Part shown: piece after piece, positions 57,301 through 64,000 of the stretch
Layout: every line of letters starts with the position of its first letter
How positions within the stretch are numbered: the first letter of the stretch is position 1
Origin: Kappaphycus alvarezii
Taxonomy: Eukaryota; Rhodophyta; Florideophyceae; Gigartinales; Solieriaceae
Assembly: GCA_002205965.3 (NCBI GenBank)
Contig: NADL03000100.1
Location: forward strand, 186,001 to 250,000
Direction: 5' to 3'
Length of the DNA stretch: 64,000 bases
The notes under the pieces: generated by a model
Told to the model about the DNA's origin: nothing
Seen by the model: the letters and a program-made list of their open reading frames with translations, nothing else
The model's database searches: none
Position numbers and translations under genes: made by a program

Positions 57301-57640
57301 TCAGGTAATTGGAAATATGCCAAAATTACCAAGCGTTTCGATGTACCTTGCCTCTTTTCGACTCAACTTAGGCTTGGTGAATAAATGCTTGAGGACCTGA
57401 TTATCAGTTATAATCTCAAATGATGAACCTTCCAAATAACATCTGAACCTCTGAAGAAAAGATATCAAACCAAGAAGCTCCCTATCATTTGCAGAATAAT
57501 CTCTCTCAGTAGGAGACAACTTTTTAGAATAGAAGGCAATAACACGATCCTTTCCATTCTCATCTAGTTGTGTTAAAGTTCCTCCAACCGCATATTGTGA
57601 GGCATCAACATGACCTCTGAAACTCTTGTTCCAGTCTGGG
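57301..57640 (-). pseudogene. RNase H of the chromovirus
   Basis: VDASQYAVGGTLTQLDENGK, RVIAFYSKKLSPTERDYSAN, DRELLGLISFLQRFRCYLEG and EIITDNQVLKHLF give the three acidic blocks, the last two in an open frame from 57519. KEARYIETLGNF replaces the expected RWIExLxxF. The VDAS block is in another frame, so one base is missing or extra near 57.53 kb. Confidence 0.85.
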
Positions 57641-57744
57641 CAACAAGAATAGGGGCTTGGGTGATGGCATCTTTCAACTTTTGGAATGCTTCATCGCACT
57701 TCTCATTCCATTGCCAACACCGATATCTTTCTTTGTCAGATCCG

Positions 57745-58640
57745 TCAATGGGGCTGCAATTTCCGAGAACTTTGGAATAAACCTGAAGAATTGAAGTAAG
57801 CCAATAAAACTTCTAATGTCTGTAACAGTTTTCGGTTTGGCCATGTCTTCAAAATATTAACCTTTTCTGGGTTAACGCGAAGACCATCTTTTCCGACTAT
57901 GAAGCCCAAGAACTCAATCTCCGTTTTCAGAAAATCACATTTCTTTGGAGATACATAAAGCTCATGTTCCTTCAGGCGACTTAGTACTATTTCCAGATGC
58001 TTGAGATGGCTTTCTTCATCCTTGCTGAATATTAGAAGATCATCAATGTATACGACCATAAAGACATCAATACAATCATAAAATACGGTTCATTAACGAC
58101 TGGAAAGTAGCCGGGGCATTGCATAAACCCATCGGCATAACAAGGTATTCAAACTGTCCGTACTTCGTATTGAATGCAGTCTTTTCAACATCTTCAGGCT
58201 TCACCGTATCTGATGGAAACCAGTTTTCAAGTCCAACTTTGAGAAGACTCTTGCGTCACCAAGCCTATCAAACATCTCATCTGATCTAGGCAAGGGCGCA
58301 TTGTTCCTTTTCGTGATTCGATTAAGTCCTCTATAATCGACCAACCTCTCAATTTGTCTTTCTCTTGGACGAAGAATAATGGTGATCCATAAGGTGACTT
58401 ACTCGGTCTTATCTTCTTCTTTTGCAGAATTCTTCCACATATTCCTTTGCAGCTTTCAACTCGGCCGGGATAACTGAAACAATGGACGATGAGGTGGCTT
58501 AGAACCTTTCTCGACCTCAATCTCATGATCCACACTTCTTTTTGGTGGTAGTCCAGTGGGCAGTTCCCCTTTGAAGACATCCTTAAAATGAGACAACAGC
58601 TTCTCCAATTTAACACTCTTTTGACCTTTGATTGCTGAGG
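57745..58640 (-). pseudogene. Reverse transcriptase of the chromovirus
   Basis: 57745-58059 reads VVYIDDLLIFSKDEESHLKH (catalytic YIDD), VLSRLKEHELYVSPKKCDFL, and FLGFIVGKDGLRVNPEKV. Upstream frames to about 58640 contain LPTGLPP, VDHEIEV, SRAELKAAKEYVEEF and the fingers region. Three frame changes occur, including in the YFNSSGLFQS segment where the conserved FLGLxxYYRxF should read on. Confidence 0.85.
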
Positions 58641-58872
58641 CTTATTCAACTTTAACTCATTCACATTAACAATTGATACACATTGAAATCTCTCCATGAT
58701 TCTTTCTTCTAATCAGGTTCCGGAATTTCTTAACTCCAATGCTTGTTACTCTTACTTCTCGTATTACTTTTGTCATAGGAATAGCATCATCTCCAACCTT
58801 GACAACCGTTCTTGATAATCTATATCTGGATTGTTGGCAACATGCCACGGCATTCCAAGAAGCACATCATAT

Positions 58873-59196
58873 CTACAATCTGCAACGACCCAATTTGATG
58901 TATACAGATGCGAACCAATCTTCAATGTTACTTCTGATGACTTCAGATGCTACTTCCTCTGACTTCTTGCTTGAATGATTGACAGTGACTTTGACTTTCT
59001 TAAATCGAAACCTTTCTCTGTTTCGCGCTGCGAAGTCCCTTGATACTACGTTTGTATTACAACCATCGTCTTTGAGAACGGACACGTTAACATCATTCAA
59101 TGTCCCATCAAGTAAGATCAATTCCTCCATTGTAATATCTTCCTCATTGAACTGGTTGTTGTCATCACGACACTTAACGATATTATTGGACTCCAA
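58873..59196 (-). pseudogene. Retroviral-type protease of the chromovirus
   Basis: The frame reads EELILLDGTLNDVNVSVLKD, DGCNTNVVSRDFAARN and FRFKKVKVTVNHSSKKSEE. DDGCNTNVV occupies the place of the DSGAxxNFI active site. A DDG or D-x-G-C active site is seen in some Ty3 proteases, so activity is not excluded. The C-terminal flap and IIG region decay. Confidence 0.7.
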
Positions 59197-59429
59197 CTAA
59201 TCGCGGAGCTCTCTTTCACACGATCCCTTTGATTTTCTTCAACTTCAGAGCTATCACCAGTGCAAATATCTTTTTCAACACTGGACTCTGTATACTTTGT
59301 CTTAATTGCCTAACCTCTGCAACTAGACGTTTAAAGTCACTCATACTTGGTCCAACCTGAGCGTTCTTTCTTTCCGGCGGACCCCTTGTTTTCCGGGTCA
59401 CTATCAATAACTTGAGCATTATTCGATGC

Positions 59430-59515
59430 AATCTTATTCTTTCGGTCATCATGTTTCCACGACCTACAGCCTACTTTATGACATGTAAAGCAGCGGTTCT
59501 CTTTGTACAACTTCT
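59430..59515 (-). pseudogene. Gag zinc knuckle, CCCH arrangement
   Basis: On the minus strand, LYKENRCFTCHKVGCRSWKH gives C-x2-C-x4-C-x4-H, with the last two ligands swapped relative to the usual CCHC. A comparable knuckle occurs in some fungal Ty3 Gag proteins, to my knowledge. It is followed by DDRKNKIASNNAQVIDSD. It sits between the Gag body and the protease, as expected. Confidence 0.7.
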
Positions 59516-59649
59516 CTTTTTCGGATCAAATCGACCATTCCTGCTTCGAACTTGACCATTGTTGTACCTTCTCTCCACGTTACCTATCTCCATTGGAACG
59601 GGAGCTTGATTTGGAACATAACTCGACTGTTCACCAAATCTGAGAATAT

Positions 59650-60150
59650 GCCAGATCCACGTAAAGCGCTGTCAACATTTAGAGCAATTCGGGCAGCTCT
59701 TCGAAGTTCGTAACATTACTCTTGAGTACTTCTAGCCTAACCTGCGGCTTAAGTCCAGAGACAAACTTATCTAACATTTCATCCATTGAAATTCCTGGGA
59801 TACTCAGAGCCACATTTCTAAACTCTGAAAGATAAGCAGCAACAGAATACTTCTGATGCAGAGTCCTTAGCTTGTCTCTTGCACGTCGAACACTATCAGA
59901 GGGAATGAACTCAGCTCTTACCAGATTCTTGAAATTTCAAAAGAATCAGGAACTGTATTAGTGGCAACTTTCATGAACCACCAACTTGCAGCTGTGCCAG
60001 CAAGCAAGGTTGTAGCGTACATTATCTTAGCTCCATCATCCAACGATAGTTCTGAATTTTGCATTTGAGCTAGGTTAGGTACTGCTCGAGCTGATACAAC
60101 CAAGTTTCCACAACGAGCCTATCCCTAGTGCCCTTGAACTGCTCCGGCTT
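59650..60150 (-). pseudogene. Gag body of the chromovirus
   Basis: Pieces read AKIMYATTLLAGTAASWWFM then KVATNTVPDSFE, then (next frame) PSDSVRRARDKLRTLHQKYS, VAAYLSEFRNVALSIPGISM and DEMLDKFVSGLKPQVRLEVL. These are the conserved Retrotrans_gag blocks (AAxWW, F..LRxLxQxxSVxxYxxEF, F..GL). At least two frame changes break it. The start codon is not certain. Confidence 0.8.
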
Positions 60151-60715
60151 ATTCGGCTTTAAAACGAATTTTCAACCAACTTATTCTTAAACACTTGAAC
60201 TCTTCTTTCTATCCAAAATCCACTTGAAACTTGTAGGGCCGTCCACGGCGACAAGTCCTCTTCCCCAAGAGAGTGCTAACAACAACTCTTCGTAACCACA
60301 CTCGAGAGTACGGTGATCAATATCTGTTCGGAATATCCCCACCAGATTTTTCTTAAAGACCTTCCGATGTCCTTATCCTATGAGAAATGATCTCGAGTCG
60401 ACCGAAAGGTACTTCTCAATCACTGCATTACCCAATTATGGTGCTCCTATCTGATCAAACCTATAGCGTGTTACTCGAATCCTTGTTCCAGTCGGTCGAC
60501 CTAGCTAACAGCCAATAGTCGAGAGGGTTTTTTTGAGGATACGTTAAGCGACTCGACGCAAAATAACCACAATCAAGGTAGGCGAAGATATTGAAGATAC
60601 CTTCGTACCTTTCGAGTTCCCCCTGCAGAACTAGAATAAATACACGCACCTGTCAATCCAGCCCACAGCCGTGGTAAACCCTGACTGCCTTCGGCCAACT
60701 GTTCGATGCTACCAG
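60150..60715 (-). other. chromovirus leader and primer-binding site
   Basis: Directly after the 5' LTR end (TTTCA) and one spacer base, the minus strand reads TGGTAGCATCGAACAG (about 60714-60699). TGGTAGCA equals the complement of a 3' end ...TGCTACCA, as in initiator methionine tRNA; the match beyond eight bases is poor. The rest of the leader has no clear frame. Confidence 0.55.
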
Positions 60716-60940
60716 TGAAATGTAATATCAGTTGGGACAAAGAGAGACAGGTAAAAATATACTCAGATCTTTGACTTTGATTCATGAATAATTGTTGGTT
60801 GGGTCTTGGTGCCGCTACTCGGCAATAACCGTCCCTTATATAGTGATTTTCACCCCCCTAAATGGGCGAGAAGTCACACATATCAAATATGCTGACTACA
60901 TAGTTCCAAAGTACTCTAAACTACTGTAGAACACTATCTA
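60716..60940 (-). repeat. 5' LTR of the chromovirus, inner part
   Basis: It matches 55294 onward (TGAAA ... GAACACTATCTA) until an inverted-repeat element interrupts it at TA (60939-60940). The remaining 155 bases of this LTR are found at 62461-62616. Confidence 0.9.
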
Positions 60941-61379
60941 GTGTCTATTCGACCATGATCTGTCCTCATATGAGGCACACTTTGTCCTCATGTGAGGACA
61001 GTTTCCGTTACATTTTGGAAAGGTAAATGTTTGGAAGCCGAAATTTTTACTGGAAAAAGGGTTTTCATGTTAAGTTACAGTACAGTAATTTTTTACTGTA
61101 CGTGCCGCCTCGTTTTTGAAACCCCCCACGATAATACGAACTATTTTTCCTTCCAAAATGTGGTCGTTTTCACAACTTCTTGCGAAGAGCGGAAGCTGGT
61201 GAGGGAAAATTGCTCTAGGCTTAACCGAGGTCAACAATCTTGAAAAGTTTGTTTTGATCGGCCATCTACACTCATGAACTAATGCGGAGGGACAAGAAAT
61301 GCGCTGAGGTAAAAAAGAATTGTATTGAAAAAAAGGGCTAAAAGTTGTCCTCATATGAGGATAACGGTCCAATAGACAC
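60941..61379. mobile_element. 439-bp MITE-like element with terminal inverted repeats
   Basis: The left end GTGTCTATTCGACC and right end GGTCCAATAGACAC are near-perfect inverse copies, and the similarity goes on with TCCTCATATGAGG on both sides (itself a palindrome). It is flanked by TA; because the TIR tip and the flank make CTAG at both ends, a 2-, 3- or 4-bp duplication (TA, CTA, CTAG) cannot be told apart. Removing it restores ATCTAGAAACAT as in the other LTR. An 83-codon frame inside is not convincing. It probably moved using a transposase from elsewhere. Confidence 0.85.
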
Positions 61380-61388
61380 TAGAAACAT

Positions 61389-62460
61389 GGTGGTAGATCT
61401 TTATTTGTCGTACAATGTCGCACAGAGGCGTGCGGAGGGTATTTATAAATTAACTACGGATGCGGGCGGCGGGTAGAAACTTGTCGCGCCTGCATTATTT
61501 GGAGACTAAATGCAAAACGGGTAACGAAGTCGCGGAGCTCTGTTGAGGGGAGGAACCGCGACGGGAAGCAGCGAAGGAAGCAAGGCGGCGGAAAAAAGCC
61601 TTACCGTCGTCGCCCAAGGCGCCATAGATATCAATCCCGACGGGGGAGAGGAGGATATCGTTTCTGTTGCAGTAAGTGCCGTAATGACGATGTTTCTCGC
61701 GCTCTGCGAGTGTCGCGGCGGCGCCGGCAGTAACCGTACTTGGCGAAATGTGGCGGCGTGCGGAGGGGTGGGCAACAGTAACGTCGACGGCTATATCGGT
61801 ACTGTGAAGCCCGTATGCAGCGGGTATGTAAATATCCATTCGTAGCACGGGGGACTCCGAATGCCCAGATGAGTCGGGAACCTGGTGGAGGAGCGGATGT
61901 TCGACGAGGGCGACGATCCCAACTTCCTTGCAGTAGCGGGCAAGAACGTTGCGGAGGATGTGGTGACGACGAGTCATTCCGTCTTCGTATTTGCAGGTCA
62001 ACGCGTGTTGACCACTTGGATCTAAGACGGGTGCGATGTCGGCCGAGCGGCGGGAGCAGACCGGACAGCGAGTAGATCCAGGGAATAGCGCGATGCCGAG
62101 ACGTAGAGCCAGAGCGACTTTCCAGGCGGAAGAGGACATGTACGTACCGCGGTGGGGGTGAGGAAGCGAAGAAAAAACAGTCGATGCGGAGGATGTGCGC
62201 ACGGAGAGGAGCCGTGCTCGGTCGTGGGCTGCCGCGGACGAGAACAAGCTATCGGACTTCGATAGCCTGAGTTCAGTTGTGATCGCAGACTGGAGCCTTT
62301 CGCCGGGGACCGGCGATGAACAACGCTCGAAAAGAGCCGTAGCTGTAAGCGACGAAGACAGCTGCGGGTGGCGGGAGGATAAGAGCGAGATGGCAGACCG
62401 AGGGATCTCTTCCAAGTGGCGGTCCTGGGAAAGGGTAAGCAGGTCGGAGATAAGTCGAAA
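61389..62460 (-). mobile_element. LINE copy B (3' part), TSD AGAAACAT
   Basis: A 5'-truncated insertion flanked by perfect AGAAACAT duplications at 61381-61388 and 62461-62468. The plus-strand left end GGTGGTAGATC is the family's 3' terminus. It is inserted in the chromovirus LTR eight bases from the MITE, and is the best-preserved LINE coding copy in the window. Confidence 0.93.
61495..62415 (-). CDS. LINE ORF2 C-terminus: zinc knuckle and RLE-like domain
   Basis: 306 codons open. Residues 117-141 form a zinc knuckle (RCPVC ... GQHALTC; C117, C120, H137, C141) followed by EDGMTRRHHILRNVLARYCK. Then RMDIYIPAAYG (Asp about 194) and TDIAVDVTVAHP (Asp about 211) resemble the restriction-like endonuclease core that follows RT in R2-type and related LINEs (PD ... 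D-V-T-V). GIDIYGALGDDGKAFFRRLA closes the domain before the stop. This part would nick target DNA for target-primed reverse transcription. The usual K after the D-V-T-V block is not obvious, so the RLE assignment is probable rather than certain. The true ORF begins upstream of the truncation. Confidence 0.75.
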   Translation of the reverse strand: MEEIPRSAISLLSSRHPQLSSSLTATALFERCSSPVPGERLQSAITTELRLSKSDSLFSSAAAHDRARLLSVRTSSASTVFSSLPHPHRGTYMSSSAWKVALALRLGIALFPGSTRCPVCSRRSADIAPVLDPSGQHALTCKYEDGMTRRHHILRNVLARYCKEVGIVALVEHPLLHQVPDSSGHSESPVLRMDIYIPAAYGLHSTDIAVDVTVAHPSARRHISPSTVTAGAAATLAEREKHRHYGTYCNRNDILLSPVGIDIYGALGDDGKAFFRRLASFAASRRGSSPQQSSATSLPVLHLVSK

Positions 62461-62616
62461 AGAAACATCCAGATGCGATACAGCAATGCATCAGGAAAAA
62501 TCTATACGCAAAATAAAACTAAAAATAATATTGCCTCGCCAAATATACCTTGCTGGGAAGCGTGCAGAGGCCTCCAGAACCACCTAGAACCAACCAGGTT
62601 GACCTAGATTGTTACA
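62461..62616 (-). repeat. 5' LTR of the chromovirus, outer part
   Basis: AGAAACATCCAGATGCGATA ... GATTGTTACA continues the LTR broken at 60940. It ends TTACA just before CGAGT. Confidence 0.9.
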
Positions 62617-62621
62617 CGAGT

Positions 62622-62715
62622 CGATCCCAGGTCCAAAGTACTCAGGACAACCACAATCGACTCAAAAAGGGTATACCGACACAGTAATGGGAAGGAACTA
62701 CGCTCCCTAAAATGC
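62622..62715 (+). repeat. dispersed repeat, target of the chromovirus
   Basis: CAATCGACTCAAAAAGGGTA, TACCGACACAGTAATGGGAA and AACTACGCTCCC match the minus strand of 17.56-17.64 kb. The chromovirus is inserted at one edge of this repeat. The type is unknown. Confidence 0.65.
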
Positions 62716-62900
62716 TACCTTCAGACCAGCCATCAAGCAGGCCACATTGGACATGACGGCTGCTGCGGCGTGCCCCTACCCGGCGTCGAACACCGAAACC
62801 TTCTCCCCCTAAAAGGCCACTTTAAGACCAACGATAAAACAGCCCGCGTTGGACATAAGGACAGCTTCTCCTTGCATCGCGACCCCGCTGCCCCTTGTCA
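62700..62900 (+). repeat. two-unit imperfect tandem repeat
   Basis: CTCCCTAAAATGCTACCTTC then AGACCAGCCATCAAGCAGGC, with GCCACATTGGACATGACGGC, is repeated about 100 bases on as CTCCCCCTAAAAGGCCACTT, AAGACCAACGATAAAACAGC, GCGTTGGACATAAGGACAGC. In one frame the units read NATFRPAIKQATLDM and KATLRPTIKQPALDI, separated by a stop. It may be a coding remnant of a repetitive protein. Confidence 0.6.
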
Positions 62901-63083
62901 TTGGCGCGATGGCAACATTCTAAAATGCTCTTCAATCATTCTCTGTAGTGGTATATAAGACTTGATTGGTGCAGGTGACAGGTGTTATTCATGACTGAAA
63001 TTCTCAGAAAATTTGCAGTTTTTTTATTTAACCAGATCCACGCAACTCCATGTTGGAAAATAGACAAACGCATTACTAACCTT

Positions 63084-63365
63084 CAACCGAAACGATATCC
63101 TCCTCTCCCCCGTCGGGATTGATATCTATGGCGCCTTGGGCGACGACGGTAAGGCTTTTTTCCGCCGCCTTGCTTCCTTCGCTGCTTCCCGTCGCGGTTC
63201 CTCCCCTCAACAGGAGCTCCGCGACTTCGTTACCCGTTTTGCATTTAGTCTCCAAATAATGCAGGCGCGACAAGTTTCTACCCGCCGCCCGCATCCGTAG
63301 TTAATTTATAAATACCCTCCGCACGCCTCTGTGCGACATTGTACGACAAATAAAGATCTACCACC
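63084..63365 (+). mobile_element. 5'-truncated LINE (copy 4), 9-bp TSD
   Basis: CAACCGAAACGATATCCTCC ... AAAGATCTACCACC is flanked by perfect ACTAACCTT at 63075-63083 and 63366-63374. It carries the end of ORF2 (GIDIYGALGDDGKAFFRRLA in the plus strand) and the full 3' UTR. It is very similar to copy B, so both are young. Confidence 0.93.
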
Positions 63366-63401
63366 ACTAACCTTTTCATTACTCACAGTAAACCAAACCC
63401 A

Positions 63402-64000
63402 ATGCCGGCTTGCCCCTACTTAACGCCAGAACTTGTTCTCCGGTGCGTTCGGGGCTTTCCAAGGGGTAGCGCCGCAGGGGGATCCGGACTCCGCCCAAAC
63501 CACCTTGTTGAGCTTTTACAGGTCCCACCAGTTGTCAATGGCGGACGAAGCTTGCTAGCTGCTCTAACTAGTGTGGTCAACTTGCTAGCCAACGGGAAGG
63601 CCCCTGCGGCTATATCGGCATGGATCGCAGGTGCGCCGCTTACGGCACTCCTAAAACCAGACGGCGGAATCAGGCCGATCGCCGTGGGCGAGACCTTACG
63701 TCGCCTGGTGGGAAGATGTTTGCTGACTCGCATTTCCGAGAAGGCTTCCCAATACTTTCGGCCACTGCAGTTGGGAGTAGCAACGTCAGGAGAATCTGAG
63801 GCAGTTGTCCACGCTGTACGGCGACTTTATGAGGAGCATGGCGAATCGGCAGAGTATGCACTGTTAACCGTTGACCTTCAAAACGCATTCAACCTGGTCA
63901 GCCGGAGTGCGTTTTTGAAGGAGGTCGAGCAGAGGTTCCCAGAGCTCTTACCTTGGGTCAATTACACGTACGCGGTAAACCCGGGTCATCTGTGGTGTGG
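63402..64000 (+). CDS. LINE reverse transcriptase, N-terminal part, runs off the end
   Basis: The frame is open from ATG at 63402 to the window end (199 codons, no stop). It begins PACPYLTPELVLRCVRGFP, RGSAAGGSGLRPNHLVELL (finger motif), then GGRSLLAALTSVVNLLANGK, LTALLKPDGGIRPIAVGETL with RRLVGR (the KxxGxxRPI block), LQLGVATSGESEAVVHAVRR and YALLTVDLQNAFNLVSRSAF (palm with the first catalytic Asp). The FADD box would lie beyond the window. This is a LINE-type RT. It could belong to the family whose C-terminus lies at 61.5-62.4 kb, but no overlap proves it. ATG 63402 is the first Met in frame and may only mark a truncation. Confidence 0.88.
   Translation, partial: MPACPYLTPELVLRCVRGFPRGSAAGGSGLRPNHLVELLQVPPVVNGGRSLLAALTSVVNLLANGKAPAAISAWIAGAPLTALLKPDGGIRPIAVGETLRRLVGRCLLTRISEKASQYFRPLQLGVATSGESEAVVHAVRRLYEEHGESAEYALLTVDLQNAFNLVSRSAFLKEVEQRFPELLPWVNYTYAVNPGHLWC

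Larger units (their letters stand above)
55294..62616 (-). mobile_element. chromodomain Ty3/gypsy element (chromovirus), nested insertions
   Basis: Plus-strand ends are TGAAA (55294) and TTACA (62616), so on its own strand it is TGTAACAATC...TTTCA. Perfect CGAGT duplications lie at 55289-55293 and 62617-62621. The left LTR is 376 bp. The right LTR is split, 60716-60940 and 62461-62616, by two later insertions. Domain order on the minus strand is Gag, CCCH knuckle, protease, RT, RNase H, integrase, chromodomain. At least seven frame changes or stops interrupt the polyprotein. Without the inserts it is about 5.8 kb, normal for a chromovirus. Confidence 0.93.

Overview
This window is transposon-dense eukaryotic DNA. 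There are no operons, Shine-Dalgarno-spaced genes or phage and plasmid functions. The coding signal is almost entirely Ty3/gypsy LTR retrotransposons, a LINE family ending in a zinc-knuckle/restriction-like-endonuclease-type region, and one pogo/Tigger-like DNA transposase. The only host-like gene I can name is a frameshifted NmrA-type NAD(P)-binding protein at 22.1-22.8 kb. A chromodomain Ty3 element with a CCCH-type Gag knuckle would fit a fungus or fungus-like organism, but I cannot fix the lineage.

Layout. 0-5.6 kb holds a decayed Ty3 copy (minus strand) and three copies of one LTR-type promoter, two of them in inverted orientation. 6.2-8.2 kb is a second decayed Ty3 copy (minus) and 9.7-13.6 kb a third (plus). 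14.6-16.3 kb is a pogo-like transposase pseudogene (minus). 17.1-21.1 kb is a mosaic of LINE fragments and solo LTRs; one 602-bp LTR sits inside a LINE with a 5-bp duplication. 21.4-25.1 kb holds an unknown ORF pair, the NmrA-like gene, a minisatellite and two LINE tails. 25.1-31.8 kb is the best-preserved Ty3 element, with 714-bp LTRs and the target duplication AACCT. Its integrase ORF runs on into a large, internally duplicated C-terminal extension that I do not recognise. A further solo LTR follows at 32.4-33.1 kb.

33.3-52.7 kb is a long AT-rich stretch without convincing genes. 52.7-53.8 kb is another LTR of the 25-kb family, with an ORF in its U3. 55.3-62.6 kb is a chromodomain Ty3 element (minus) with the target duplication CGAGT. 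Its right LTR was first split by a 439-bp inverted-repeat element and then, a few bases away, by a LINE with an 8-bp duplication. 63.1-64.0 kb has another 5'-truncated LINE and a LINE reverse transcriptase that runs off the window end.

The most unusual material is (i) the tandemly duplicated domain fused behind the 25-kb element's integrase, (ii) a small acidic ORF inside the U3 of long-LTR relatives of that element, and (iii) LTRs that share one R/U5 block, with two perfect hairpins in the best copies, but carry three different U3 modules. Most protein calls come from motif recognition by eye; no database search was possible.
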